Assembly (NCBI GenBank): GCA_030447905.1
Contig: JAUJNZ010000004.1
Span: 111,081 to 175,080 of the forward strand
DNA from: Thermoleophilaceae bacterium
GTDB taxonomy: Bacteria > Actinomycetota > Thermoleophilia > Solirubrobacterales > Thermoleophilaceae
Length of the DNA: 64,000 nt
Reading direction: 5' to 3'
Shown: one piece after another, positions 7,857-16,429 of the stretch
Layout of the letters: each line of letters starts with the position of its first letter
How positions within the stretch are numbered: the first letter of the stretch is position 1
The notes under the pieces: model-generated
What the model was told of the DNA's origin: nothing
The model's input: the letters and a program-made list of their open reading frames with translations, nothing else
Databases searched by the model: none
Translations under genes and position numbers: made by a program

Positions 7857-9266
7857 TCAGCCCAACTTCGGGCTCTGCCACGGTGCCGCCAGCCGCCGCC
7901 CGAGCTCCCCCGCCAGCTCCGCCCTCGGCACCCTCGCCTGCTCGAGCGAATCCCGGTCGCGCAGGGTCACCGTCCCGTCCTCGACGGTCTGGTGGTCGAC
8001 GGTCACCCCGAACGGGGTCCCGATCTCGTCCTGGCGCCGGTAGCGCCGCCCGATCGACCCACCGGCGTCGTACTCCGCCGGCATCAAGGCCCGCAGCTCC
8101 TCGTAGGTCTCCCGGGCGAGCTCGGGCTGACCGTCCTTGTTCACTAGTGGCATGACCGCCACCTTCACGGGCGCGAGCCGCGGGTGCAGCCGAAGCACGG
8201 TCCGCGACCGTCCCTCGACCTCCTCCTCGTCGTAGGCGTCGACCATGAACGCCAAAGCGGCGCGGTCGGCCCCCGCGGCCGGCTCGATCACGTGCGGCAC
8301 GTAGCGCTCGCCGCTCGCCGAGTCGACGTACTCCAGCTTCTCGCCCGAGTAGCGGGCGTGCTGGGTCAGATCGAAGTCGTCTCGGTTGGCGATCCCCTCG
8401 AGCTCCGACCAGCCGATCGGGAACAGGTACTCGACGTCGGACGTCGCGCTCGAGTAGTGGGAGAGCTCGTCGGCTGAATGCTCGCGCAGGCGCACGTGGT
8501 CGGGGCGTAGGCCGAGATCCAGGTACCACCGCATGCGCTCCTCGAGCCAGTAGTCGAACCAGCGCTCCGCCTCGGGCGGGGGGACGAAGAACTCCATCTC
8601 CATCTGCTCGAACTCGCGCGTGCGGAAGAGGAAGTTGCCGGGCGTGATCTCGTTGCGAAACGACTTTCCGACCTGGGCGATCCCGAAGGGAGGCTTCTTG
8701 CGGGCGAACTGCAGCGTGTTCTTGAAGTTGACGAAGATCCCCTGCGCGGTCTCGGGGCGCATGAAGATCCGAGCGGCGTCGTCTTGGACGGGGCCCATGA
8801 AGGTCTGGAACATGAGGTTGAAGTTGCGCGGCTCGGAGAGCTCGCCGCCGCACTCGGGGCAGCGCAGCTCCTCGCGGGCGACGGCGCCGGGGTCGGCCTC
8901 GGGGGCCTCGTCGGGGGCCATGACCGCCTCCTCCGCGCGGATGTGGTCCTCGCGCCAGCGCTTCTTGCAGCGGCCGAGGCACTGCACGAGCGGATCGGTG
9001 AAGCCCTCGAGGTGGCCCGAGGCCTCCCAGGTCCGGGGGTGCATGAGGATGGCGGCGTCGAGGGCGACGATGTCGTCGCGCTCCTGGACCATGGCCCGCC
9101 ACCACTCGGCCTTGACGTTCGACTTGAGCAGAACCCCGTAGTGGCCGTAGTCGTAGGTCGAGGCGAGCCCGCCGTAGATCTCCGACGACGGGAACACGAA
9201 GCCCCGCCGCTTGCACAGCGCGACGATCTTGTCCATCGTGACGACGTCCTGAGAGCGCGTGGCCAT
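7857..9266 (-). CDS. glyS: Glycyl-tRNA synthetase, single-chain type
   Basis: This enzyme charges tRNA-Gly with glycine. The 469-residue protein is the homodimeric class II form used by actinobacteria, not the alpha2-beta2 form. The start region (RGFVFPSSEIYGG) and FDYG-like block are typical; CPECGGEL lies in the insertion; motif 2 is FRNEITPGNFLFRTREFEQ; the C-terminal anticodon-binding domain contains AEYDAGGSIGRRYRRQDEIG and ends in DRDSLEQ. ATG 9266 gives the expected length. A small membrane protein follows 4 nt after the stop. Confidence 0.95.
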   Translation of the reverse strand: MATRSQDVVTMDKIVALCKRRGFVFPSSEIYGGLASTYDYGHYGVLLKSNVKAEWWRAMVQERDDIVALDAAILMHPRTWEASGHLEGFTDPLVQCLGRCKKRWREDHIRAEEAVMAPDEAPEADPGAVAREELRCPECGGELSEPRNFNLMFQTFMGPVQDDAARIFMRPETAQGIFVNFKNTLQFARKKPPFGIAQVGKSFRNEITPGNFLFRTREFEQMEMEFFVPPPEAERWFDYWLEERMRWYLDLGLRPDHVRLREHSADELSHYSSATSDVEYLFPIGWSELEGIANRDDFDLTQHARYSGEKLEYVDSASGERYVPHVIEPAAGADRAALAFMVDAYDEEEVEGRSRTVLRLHPRLAPVKVAVMPLVNKDGQPELARETYEELRALMPAEYDAGGSIGRRYRRQDEIGTPFGVTVDHQTVEDGTVTLRDRDSLEQARVPRAELAGELGRRLAAPWQSPKLG

Positions 9267-9305
9267 GGCCGCGCGAACCCTAGCGGCGTCGCCTCACGGC
9301 ACTCC

Positions 9306-9311
9306 TATACT
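9306..9311 (+). promoter_or_regulatory. -10 box (TATACT) of the FmdB-like gene, probably leaderless
   Basis: TATACT ends 9 nt before the ATG at 9321, the spacing expected when transcription starts at or near the start codon. No ribosome site fits in between. Confidence 0.5.
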
Positions 9312-9320
9312 GAGAGTGCC

Positions 9321-9695
9321 ATGCCGATCTACGAGTATCGCTGCGACGAGGGCCATACCTTCGAGGTCAGACAGCGCATGGCCGACGACCCGGTCGAGAG
9401 CTGCCTGACCTGCGAGCGTCCCGTGCAGAGGGTCTTCCACCCGGTGGCGGTGCACTTCAAGGGCTCGGGCTTCTACAACACCGACTACGGCAAGCGCCAG
9501 CGCGGGTCGGGCGAGGGAGAGGCCGAGGGGGAGGCCAAATCCGACGGCACGGGCGAGTCGAAGAAGTCGGGCGACGGTGCGGGCTCGGGCGATTCCAAGG
9601 GCTCCTCGAGCGACGGCAAGGACTCGAGCGAGTCGAAGGGCTCGAGCGACTCCGGCTCGAAGACCTCTTCGGCCGCCCCTTCTTCGTCCTCCTGA
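9321..9695 (+). CDS. FmdB-like zinc-ribbon protein with Ser/Gly/Lys-rich tail
   Basis: The first 50 residues match the FmdB/CxxC regulatory zinc-ribbon family (MPIYEYRC, then SCLTC, then FKGSGFYNTDY). The first metal-binding pair is degenerate: only Cys8 and a His remain before the intact CLTC pair. The last 70 residues are a low-complexity stretch of Ser, Gly, Lys, Asp and Glu, probably disordered. The function of the family is unclear; roles in amidase regulation have been suggested. It is a monocistronic gene divergent from glyS. Confidence 0.8.
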   Translation: MPIYEYRCDEGHTFEVRQRMADDPVESCLTCERPVQRVFHPVAVHFKGSGFYNTDYGKRQRGSGEGEAEGEAKSDGTGESKKSGDGAGSGDSKGSSSDGKDSSESKGSSDSGSKTSSAAPSSSS

Positions 9696-9771
9696 CCCCG
9701 ACCGCCGAAGCGGCGGGACTCGCACCGAGACGGGTAGAGGGCGTGCGCGAGCCGGCGCTCTCGCCGCTCGG

Positions 9772-10329
9772 CTACGCGAGGGCCGGGGCCCGTGCCACCA
9801 CCTCGATCGTGGCGCGCAGGAACGCCGGCAGATCGTCCGGCTTGCGGGAGGAGACGAGGTTGCCGTCGACGACCACCTCGGCGTCCTCCCACTCGGCGCC
9901 GGCGTTGCGCATGTCGTCGGCGATCGAGGGGTTGCCCGTCACCCGCCGCCCGGCGACGATGTCGGCCGACGCCGGGACCCAGCCCCCGTGGCAGATGAAC
10001 GCGATCGGCTTACCCTGCTCGTCGAGGTTGCGTACGAGCCCGAGCAGGCCCTCGTCGGTGCGCAGCTTGTCGGGGCCGAAGCCGCCGGCGATAACGAGGA
10101 GGTCCAGGTCGTCGGCCGAGAGGTCGCCGGCCGCCCGTTCGGTCTTGAGCTCGTCGCCCTTCTTGCCCGGGAGCGCCGTGCCGGCCTCCGAGCCGATGAC
10201 CTGGACGTCGGCACCGGCCTCGCGGAGGCGGTAGAGCGGGTACAGGGCCTCGATGTCCTCGAACAGCGGGCCGACGGCGACCGCGGCGCGCTTGCCCTCG
10301 AGCGGCTGCTCGTGCTCATGGTGGGTCAT
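9772..10329 (-). CDS. DJ-1/PfpI family protein
   Basis: This is a 185-residue protein of the DJ-1/PfpI superfamily (general stress protein 18 or YhbO branch, which includes glyoxalase/deglycase-type enzymes). Cys113-His114 in AFICHGGW is the nucleophile elbow, and the upstream Glu of this branch is probably in PLFEDIEALY. The motif AGGFGPDKLR replaces the common PGGxxPD. The N-terminus has a His-rich extension (MTHHEHEQ). ATG 10329 is preceded by GGAGGA, which fixes the start against a longer open frame. It likely protects from oxidative or carbonyl stress (family knowledge). Confidence 0.88.
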   Translation of the reverse strand: MTHHEHEQPLEGKRAAVAVGPLFEDIEALYPLYRLREAGADVQVIGSEAGTALPGKKGDELKTERAAGDLSADDLDLLVIAGGFGPDKLRTDEGLLGLVRNLDEQGKPIAFICHGGWVPASADIVAGRRVTGNPSIADDMRNAGAEWEDAEVVVDGNLVSSRKPDDLPAFLRATIEVVARAPALA

Positions 10330-10418
10330 GTCGTCCTCCAATGTCGATGCGTTGCTCCCTGGGCATGATTCCCACTGGTGACCGCCGGCGAACCTACTGC
10401 CCGCCGAGCTCGAAGGCC

Positions 10419-11519
10419 TTACGCCGGCACCTCCGCGGGCACGGCCAGCTCGGGAGCCACCTCGTCGGAGACCGCGGAGTCCACGAGCAAAGGCCCTATG
10501 AGCGGGGCGAACTTGAACACGTTGTTGCCCGCGAACACGGTCACCGGACCCTCCTGCCACGCCGCGGAGGCGTCGTCGCCCCAGGGCAGCTTGGTGGTTC
10601 GGCACAGGCGCAGCTCGACGGGCTCGGGATCCAGGCCGGGTAGGTTCTCGGCGACGTAGCGGGAGGTGTGCTCGACGGCGGGCGAGAGCGACTCGGCGGC
10701 CGGGATCGGCGCGGTGCCGTCGGGGAGGGGCACCTCGCTCGAGTGGAGTCCGACCGTGTAGCACGGCCTCCCCTCGCATTGCGAGGCATATACGCCGCTC
10801 GCCGCCGAATCGCGACGGTCGAGCAGGCATGCGAGGCGCTCGCCGGCGAGCCCCTCGCGCACGCCGAACGTCGCCCGCAGCTGGCAGCCGTGGCTGACGG
10901 GAAGCTCGAAGCCGAGTGGCCGCGCGAGCCTGTCGGTGCCCGCACCCGCGCAGAGGACGGCGTGCCGGCCCCGCCATATGCCCTCGGATGTGTGAACCTC
11001 GAGAGCCCCATCCGCCTGCTCGAGGCTCAGCACCTCGGCGAGCACGAGCCGCCCGCCCAGCCACCCGACGAGCGCCTCGACGGCGTCGCGGATGCGGATG
11101 GCGCCGCCTTTGTGGTCGAGGAGCGCGGTCTCTCCGAGGGAGGCGAGGATCGGGAGCGCCCGCCGCTGCGCGGATGGGTCGACCTGCGTGCTCTCGACGC
11201 CGGCGGTCTCGAAGCGACGGGCATGGTCCTCGAGGTCCGGCCCTGCCACCAGCGCGCCCTCATCGCCGACCAGCCTGTGACCCAGCCGGGTCTCCCAGCG
11301 CTCCCACTCGCGCCGGGCGCGAACCGCCATCTCGACGAGCTCCGGCCGCTCGTGGCGATGGCGAAAGATGCGCGTTCGCCCCGCCGACTGGCCGACCCCC
11401 GGGCGGGCCGCCTCGAAGCAGCGCACCTCGAGGCCGCGATCCTGCGCCGCCACGGCGGTCGCCAGACCCACGATCCCACCGCCTACGACGATCAGATCGA
11501 GCTCCGCTTGGCGGCACAT
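10419..11519 (-). CDS. FAD-dependent amino acid oxidase-type oxidoreductase (DAO family)
   Basis: This is a 366-residue flavoprotein with the dinucleotide-binding motif VVGGGIVGLATA at residues 11-22 and the DAO-family FAD contact E-A-A (RCFEAARPG). The C-terminal AGNNVFKFAPLIGP corresponds to the flavin-proximal motif of sarcosine oxidase and N-methyltryptophan oxidase relatives, where a Cys-linked FAD is common. The substrate is unknown, possibly a secondary or N-methyl amino acid. It stands alone between the DJ-1 and LCP genes on the same strand. Confidence 0.82.
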   Translation of the reverse strand: MCRQAELDLIVVGGGIVGLATAVAAQDRGLEVRCFEAARPGVGQSAGRTRIFRHRHERPELVEMAVRARREWERWETRLGHRLVGDEGALVAGPDLEDHARRFETAGVESTQVDPSAQRRALPILASLGETALLDHKGGAIRIRDAVEALVGWLGGRLVLAEVLSLEQADGALEVHTSEGIWRGRHAVLCAGAGTDRLARPLGFELPVSHGCQLRATFGVREGLAGERLACLLDRRDSAASGVYASQCEGRPCYTVGLHSSEVPLPDGTAPIPAAESLSPAVEHTSRYVAENLPGLDPEPVELRLCRTTKLPWGDDASAAWQEGPVTVFAGNNVFKFAPLIGPLLVDSAVSDEVAPELAVPAEVPA

Positions 11520-11602
11520 CCAGCCCGGTCTACCCGGCGGTCGGGCCGGTTAACCACTGGCGGTCCGACGGCTCGGACGCCGCCTCGCGGGGCGACGCGG
11601 CC

Positions 11603-12649
11603 TCACTCCCCGCCCTTCAGGTACTTCGCCGCCTCGGCCCGTTCCTCCTCCGACACCAGCACGCTGCCGCCCGGGCCGAAACCCGCCGGCTCGAGCACCT
11701 TGGTGTCCCCGGCCCCGCCCGTCGCTACGTCGAACGCAAGCGCCGAGAGTCCCGGCCCCGCCAGGTCCGTGTTGATCGTCTGGGGAACGCGCCAGCCGAT
11801 CCATGGCGCCCGTACGAAGGCCCCCGGAGAGATGAGCCGCGAGCGGATCGCCGAGAGCACCTGCTGCTGGCGGCCGGCGCGGTCGCGGTCGTCCTCGGAC
11901 GGGTCGCAGAGGTTGTCGCGCACGCGCGCGAAGCGGAGGGCCTGTTGGCCGTCGAGGTGGTGGTCACCGCGCTCGAGGTTCACCCGGCGACCGTTGAACT
12001 TCTGCGAGCGGACGCAACGCTTGAGCGTGATGTCGATCCCCCCGAGCGCGTCGATCAGCTTCGGGAAGTCGTCGAACGAGAGGCGGATGACGTGGTTGAC
12101 CTCGACGCCGCCGCCGAGGTACTCCTCGACGGTGTCGATCAGCAGGTCGGTCCCGCCGAGCGCGTAGGCGGCGTTGATCTTCTGCGGCCCCTGTCCGGGG
12201 ATCTGGGCCAGCGAGTCGCGCAGGATCGAGACCCGCCGCACCTCCCCGAAGCTCGCGCGCAGGAGGATGATGCTGTCGGCGCGGGGAGGGGCCTTCGCCT
12301 CGGTGCTCGTGCTCGGCCGCTGGTCGGAGCCGATGACGAGCACCGTGCTGCCGAACAGGAAGCTCGAACCGCCCTCGAGGTTGCGCTCGGCGGCCCGCGA
12401 CACGCCCTCGCCCTGCTCGAACTGGGAGCTTATGAAGAAGAGCACGACGGCCAGGGCGATCCAGACGGCCACCGCGAGCGCGAGCCACTTGGCGATCCGG
12501 CGCAGCGGCGGGCGGTCGCGCCCGGGAGGCCGCGGACCGCCGCGCTTGCGGCGCAGCCCTTCGAGGCCACCGAGTCCCCGCAGGCGGTCGAGGGGTCCGC
12601 GGCGCGAACGGTAGAGCGTGTAGTCGGGTCGAGGCGGAGAGCTGGCCAT
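11603..12649 (-). CDS. LytR-CpsA-Psr (LCP) family cell-envelope glycopolymer ligase
   Basis: LCP proteins attach teichoic acid-like or arabinogalactan-like polymers to peptidoglycan outside the membrane. This 348-residue protein has a basic cytoplasmic N-terminus, one transmembrane helix (about residues 51-72), then the LCP domain: VLVIGSDQRP, RADSIILLRA with the conserved Arg/Asp, SILRDSLAQIPG, KINAAYALGG, and the helix ending RFARVRDN. ATG 12649 lies 6 nt after TATACA on the minus strand, so the mRNA is probably leaderless. It is divergent from the ROK kinase and shares its promoter core. Confidence 0.9.
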   Translation of the reverse strand: MASSPPRPDYTLYRSRRGPLDRLRGLGGLEGLRRKRGGPRPPGRDRPPLRRIAKWLALAVAVWIALAVVLFFISSQFEQGEGVSRAAERNLEGGSSFLFGSTVLVIGSDQRPSTSTEAKAPPRADSIILLRASFGEVRRVSILRDSLAQIPGQGPQKINAAYALGGTDLLIDTVEEYLGGGVEVNHVIRLSFDDFPKLIDALGGIDITLKRCVRSQKFNGRRVNLERGDHHLDGQQALRFARVRDNLCDPSEDDRDRAGRQQQVLSAIRSRLISPGAFVRAPWIGWRVPQTINTDLAGPGLSALAFDVATGGAGDTKVLEPAGFGPGGSVLVSEEERAEAAKYLKGGE

Positions 12650-12655
12650 GCGATC

Positions 12656-12663
12656 TGTATACC
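12656..12663. promoter_or_regulatory. Shared palindromic -10 element (GTATAC) for divergent LCP and ROK genes
   Basis: The self-complementary GTATAC at 12657-12662 reads as TATACC toward the ROK gene (8 nt before ATG 12672) and as TATACA toward the LCP gene (6 nt before its ATG at 12649). Both spacings fit leaderless starts. The whole region between the two start codons is only 22 nt, so the two promoters must overlap. Confidence 0.55.
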
Positions 12664-12671
12664 GTCCTTCG

Positions 12672-13652
12672 ATGCCGTCGCCGCGTGTCCTCGCCTTCGA
12701 CGCCGGGGGGACGAAGCTCCTGGGCGGCGTCGTCGACTCCGATCTGACCGTCCATCACCGCTCGTGGCGGCTGATCGCCGGGCTCGAGCGTGAGGATCTG
12801 CTCGACATCTTCGCTGAGACCGTGGCCGAGGGCCGAGCCGCAGCGCCCGACGCCGTGGCCGTCGGCTTCGGCATCCCATCGCTGGTCGACCGCCGGCGCG
12901 CCCTGTCGGTCGAGTCGGTCCATCTGCCGCTCGACGACCTGCCTTTCGGGGAGCTCCTCGAGGAGCGAGTCGGCCTGCCGGTCGCCTGGGACAACGACAC
13001 GAACCTCGCCATGCTCGCCGAGCACCGGCTCGGGGCGGCCCGCGGCGCGTCCGAGGCGCTCATGCTCACGATCGGCACGGGGATCGGTGGCGCGCTCGTG
13101 CTCGGCGGCGAGCTATACCGCGGGAGTGCGGGGGCGGCCGGAGAGCTCGGCCACATGGTCGTCGATCTCGACGGGCCGCCCTGTCAGGGCAGGTGCCCGA
13201 ACCGGGGCTGCCTCGAGGTCATGGCCTCGGGGACGGCGATCGGACGCGAGGGGGCGGTCGCCGCGCAGGGGGCGCCGGACTCGGCCCTCGGGCACGCGCT
13301 CGGCAACGGTCATCCGGTGACCGGGGCGCTCGTGACCGCGCTCGCGCGCTCCGGTGACGCGGTGGCCGGGCAGGTCGTCGAGCTCGTGGGCCGGCGGCTC
13401 GGGGCCGGCATAGCGAGCCTCGTCAACGCGCTCAACCCCGAGGTCGTGGTGATCGGAGGCGGTGCGATGGTCGCCGGTGAGCTCTTGCTCGGGCCGGCCC
13501 GGGCGATCCTCGGCGAGACGGCGCTGCGGCCGAGCCGGGACGGAGTGCGGGTCGTGCCCGCCCGGTTCGGCGACGAGGCGGGGGTGGTGGGCGCCGGGCT
13601 CGCCGCCTTCGAGCTCGCCGACGGGGAGGAGGGCGGTAGGAGGTGGCGGTGA
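12672..13652 (+). CDS. ROK-family sugar kinase (glucokinase-like)
   Basis: This cytoplasmic kinase probably phosphorylates glucose or a related hexose with ATP. The 326-residue protein shows phosphate motif FDAGGTK (residues 8-14), GTGIGGALVLGG, and the ROK signature with the zinc site CQGRCPNRGCLE preceded by GELGHM. VIGGGAMV is the C-terminal adenosine motif. ATG 12672 is preferred over 12648 because it gives the family N-terminus and fits the -10 spacing. The stop overlaps rsmI by 4 nt. Exact sugar specificity is not visible. Confidence 0.88.
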   Translation: MPSPRVLAFDAGGTKLLGGVVDSDLTVHHRSWRLIAGLEREDLLDIFAETVAEGRAAAPDAVAVGFGIPSLVDRRRALSVESVHLPLDDLPFGELLEERVGLPVAWDNDTNLAMLAEHRLGAARGASEALMLTIGTGIGGALVLGGELYRGSAGAAGELGHMVVDLDGPPCQGRCPNRGCLEVMASGTAIGREGAVAAQGAPDSALGHALGNGHPVTGALVTALARSGDAVAGQVVELVGRRLGAGIASLVNALNPEVVVIGGGAMVAGELLLGPARAILGETALRPSRDGVRVVPARFGDEAGVVGAGLAAFELADGEEGGRRWR

Positions 13653-14479
13653 GCGGTCGGCTCCTCGTGTGCCCGACGCCGATCGGGAACCTCGAGGACG
13701 TGACCCTGCGCGTGCTCTCGGCGCTGCGCGAGGCCGAGGTGATCGCCTGCGAAAACACGCGACGCACCCGCGTCCTGCTCGAACGCTACGGAGCCTCGGG
13801 CGAGCTGGTTCCCTACCACGAGCACAACGAGCGCCGCCGGGCCACGGAGCTCGTCGAGCGGATCCGCCGCGGCGAGACGGTGGCGCTCGTCTCCGACGCC
13901 GGCATGCCGCTCGTCTCCGACCCCGGCTACGTGCTCGTGCGCGCGTGCGTGGCCGCCGGAGTGGCGGTCGAGGTGCTTCCCGGTCCTTCCGCGGCCCTGG
14001 CGGCGCTCGTGGCCTCGGCGCTTCCGGCCGATCGCTGGCGGTTCGCCGGGTTTCTGCCGCGCCGGCGGGGCGAGCTGGGCGCGGTGTTGGCCGAGCCGGG
14101 GGGTACGCTCGTGGCCTTCGAGTCCCCGCACCGGCTCGCGGCCACGCTCGCTACGCTGGCCGAGCTCGATCCGCAGCGGCCGGTCGCGGTGTGCCGAGAG
14201 CTGACGAAGGTCCACGAGGAGGTCGTGCGGGGCACGGCGAAGGAGCTTGCCGCGCGGTTCTCCGAGCGAGCGCCGAGGGGCGAGGTCGTACTCGTGGTCG
14301 GGGCTCCCCCCGCACGGCGCTCGGGGGCCGACGACGAGCCGCCGGCCGGGCTCGACGCCCTCAGGCGCCTCGTGGACGCGGGTGCGCGGCCGCGGGCCGC
14401 GGCAGGCGTCGTCGCCGAGCTGACCGGGGAGAGCGCGAACCGGCTGTACCGGGCACTGGTGGCGCCGCGCCCGGAGTGA
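13649..14479 (+). CDS. rsmI: 16S rRNA (cytidine1402-2'-O)-methyltransferase RsmI
   Basis: RsmI methylates the ribose of C1402 in the decoding centre of 16S rRNA using S-adenosylmethionine. The 276-residue protein has the tetrapyrrole-methylase fold: LLVCPTPIGNLEDVTLR at the N-terminus, CENTRRTRVLLERYG, LVSDAGMPLVSDPG, and the LPGPSAALAALVASALP loop. GTG 13649 is chosen because AGGAGG (13638-13643) is optimally placed before it; an in-frame GTG 6 nt earlier sits on that site. It overlaps the ROK gene stop by 4 nt. Confidence 0.93.
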   Translation: MSGRLLVCPTPIGNLEDVTLRVLSALREAEVIACENTRRTRVLLERYGASGELVPYHEHNERRRATELVERIRRGETVALVSDAGMPLVSDPGYVLVRACVAAGVAVEVLPGPSAALAALVASALPADRWRFAGFLPRRRGELGAVLAEPGGTLVAFESPHRLAATLATLAELDPQRPVAVCRELTKVHEEVVRGTAKELAARFSERAPRGEVVLVVGAPPARRSGADDEPPAGLDALRRLVDAGARPRAAAGVVAELTGESANRLYRALVAPRPE

Positions 14480-14653
14480 GGGGCGGGTCGGCTCGGCCGG
14501 ACGGCAAGGCAACCGGGGCGGCGCGAGAGAGCGCAACGGGCGTCGGCCAGAGCGAGACGCGTTTGCACCGGACCGCTACAGCGACGCACCGGTCCGCACA
14601 TCGGCGCCATCTCCCCCTTGTGCGGACGCGGCGGGGACGGGATCTTCGCCGCC

Positions 14654-16429
14654 ATGACTCCCAACACCACACCCATACCCGGTCGCCCGCGCCTCGCGCC
14701 GGCGGCCCGCAGGCGCTTCAGAAGGCCCTCCGCCGGCCTCCCTCCCGGTGGTCTCGGCGCACGGCTCGCCGTTTTCGCGACCGTCGTCGCGGCGACGATG
14801 CTGTCGCTCGCACCCCCCGCCGCGGCGGCGGGCGACTGGCCCTGGCCGGTCGACGGAGAGGTCCTGACCTCCTACCGCAACGGCGACGACCCCTACGCCG
14901 CCGGTCAGCATCGCGGGATCGACATCGCGGGCCCGATCGGCCACCCCGTCCGGGCCGCGACGGCCGGGACGGTCCGCTACGCCGGGTCGCTCGGGGCCTC
15001 GGGCCTGATGGTCTCGATCCGCACCGCCGACGGGCGCTTCGACACCTCCTACCTCCACCTGTCGGCGACCGGCGTGCGCCGAGGCGACGATGTCGCTGCG
15101 GGGGAGCGGATCGGCGCCGTCGGCGTGACCGGCCAGCGCTCGGCGGAGCCGCCTCACCTGCACTTCGGCGTGCGCGTGGCCGGCAGCGACCACGACTACC
15201 GCGACCCGCTGGAGCTGCTGGCCCCGCGTCCGGTCGAGGAGCCGGCGGCGTCCCCGGAAGTGCCCGCGGGCGAGAACGAGGTTCCCGAGGCGGCTCCGGT
15301 CGAGTCGGCGCCAGCCCCGGGAGACCCGATGCTGGGCGAGGCACCGGCGGAGGTGCCGGTCGAGCAGCCCGCGACGCCGGTGGAGGCCCCGGGCACGGCA
15401 ACTCCACGCACCGGGCAGGTACCCGCCGAGCGGGTTCCCAGCGATATCCCGGCCGGAGCCACGGGTCACGCTTCACCCAGCGCTCCGGGCCGCCGGGCCA
15501 CCACGGTCGCGCCCGCGACGACGGGTCGACGGGCGCCCGGCCGTGAGGCGAAGTCGCCTGCCGCGCAGGGCCGAGCGCGGACGCCGGGGAGTGAGCGAGC
15601 AGCGATCGGCAAGACGAGGGGCGCCCACGCGCGAGGCGGCGACGTGGCCGAGAGGCAGTCGGGCTCGGACGCCCGGGGTCGGCGAGCGGTTAGCTCGGCT
15701 CGCGGGCGTCCGCGCCCCGGCTCCTCGCGGGGGTTCGTCGCGGGCCGGCCACCGGCCCGTTCCCGCTCCGCGGGCTCCGAGAGCCGGCGAGGCACAGCAG
15801 CCCTCGACGTGGCCCTCGACACGGGGGACGCCGTTCCGGCCGCGAGCCGGCGGGATGCCGGTCGAGCCCGGCCCGCGCCGCGCCCCGGCGACGGGCTCGA
15901 CACGGGCTGGCTTGTCGGAGCGGCGCTCGCCCTGGCTGCCGCCTTTGCCGCTCAGCGCCGCTGGCGCCCCGTCTGGGGTGACTCGACCGCCCCGGACGGT
16001 GGGGGTCCCGTCGCGGGCGAGCTCCCGGCCGCGCCGACCATCGACCCGATCGATCGACCGGCGGGGGCACAGTCCCCGCCGGTCACGACCGGGGCCTGCC
16101 CCGCGACGGAGAAGCCCGCTCCCGCGGATAGGATCGAAGGGGATGGCCTACTACGTCACGACGCCGATCTACTACGTCAACGCCGAGCCCCATCTCGGTC
16201 ACGCCTACACGACGATCGCCGCCGACGTGCTGGCGCGACACATGCGACAGCGGGGGGAGGACGTCTTCTTCCTCACGGGGACCGACGAGCACGGCGAGCC
16301 GGTGGCGCTCGCGGCCGAGCGACTCGGGACCACACCGCGCGAGCTCGCCGACCGCAACGCGGTTCGGTTTCGGGACCTCGCGCAGCAGGTCGACGCGACG
16401 AACGACTTCTTCATCCGCACCTCGGATGA
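14654..16429 (+). CDS. M23-family peptidase (LytM-type) with long Pro/Ala/Arg-rich tail
   Basis: After ATG 14654 there is a signal or anchor segment (about residues 36-56, ending PPAAAA), then an M23 domain (about 65-190) with metal and catalytic motifs HRGIDIAGP, SYLHLS and HLHFGV. Such domains cut peptidoglycan cross-bridges outside the cell; the first ligand is in QHRGID. About 230 residues of low-complexity Pro/Ala/Arg-rich linker follow, then a hydrophobic helix near residues 417-436 (GWLVGAALALAAAFAAQRRW). The open frame runs 287 nt into metG before a stop, which is suspicious. A single indel after the helix would end the protein near 15981, so the C-terminus is uncertain. Confidence 0.72.
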   Translation: MTPNTTPIPGRPRLAPAARRRFRRPSAGLPPGGLGARLAVFATVVAATMLSLAPPAAAAGDWPWPVDGEVLTSYRNGDDPYAAGQHRGIDIAGPIGHPVRAATAGTVRYAGSLGASGLMVSIRTADGRFDTSYLHLSATGVRRGDDVAAGERIGAVGVTGQRSAEPPHLHFGVRVAGSDHDYRDPLELLAPRPVEEPAASPEVPAGENEVPEAAPVESAPAPGDPMLGEAPAEVPVEQPATPVEAPGTATPRTGQVPAERVPSDIPAGATGHASPSAPGRRATTVAPATTGRRAPGREAKSPAAQGRARTPGSERAAIGKTRGAHARGGDVAERQSGSDARGRRAVSSARGRPRPGSSRGFVAGRPPARSRSAGSESRRGTAALDVALDTGDAVPAASRRDAGRARPAPRPGDGLDTGWLVGAALALAAAFAAQRRWRPVWGDSTAPDGGGPVAGELPAAPTIDPIDRPAGAQSPPVTTGACPATEKPAPADRIEGDGLLRHDADLLRQRRAPSRSRLHDDRRRRAGATHATAGGGRLLPHGDRRARRAGGARGRATRDHTARARRPQRGSVSGPRAAGRRDERLLHPHLG

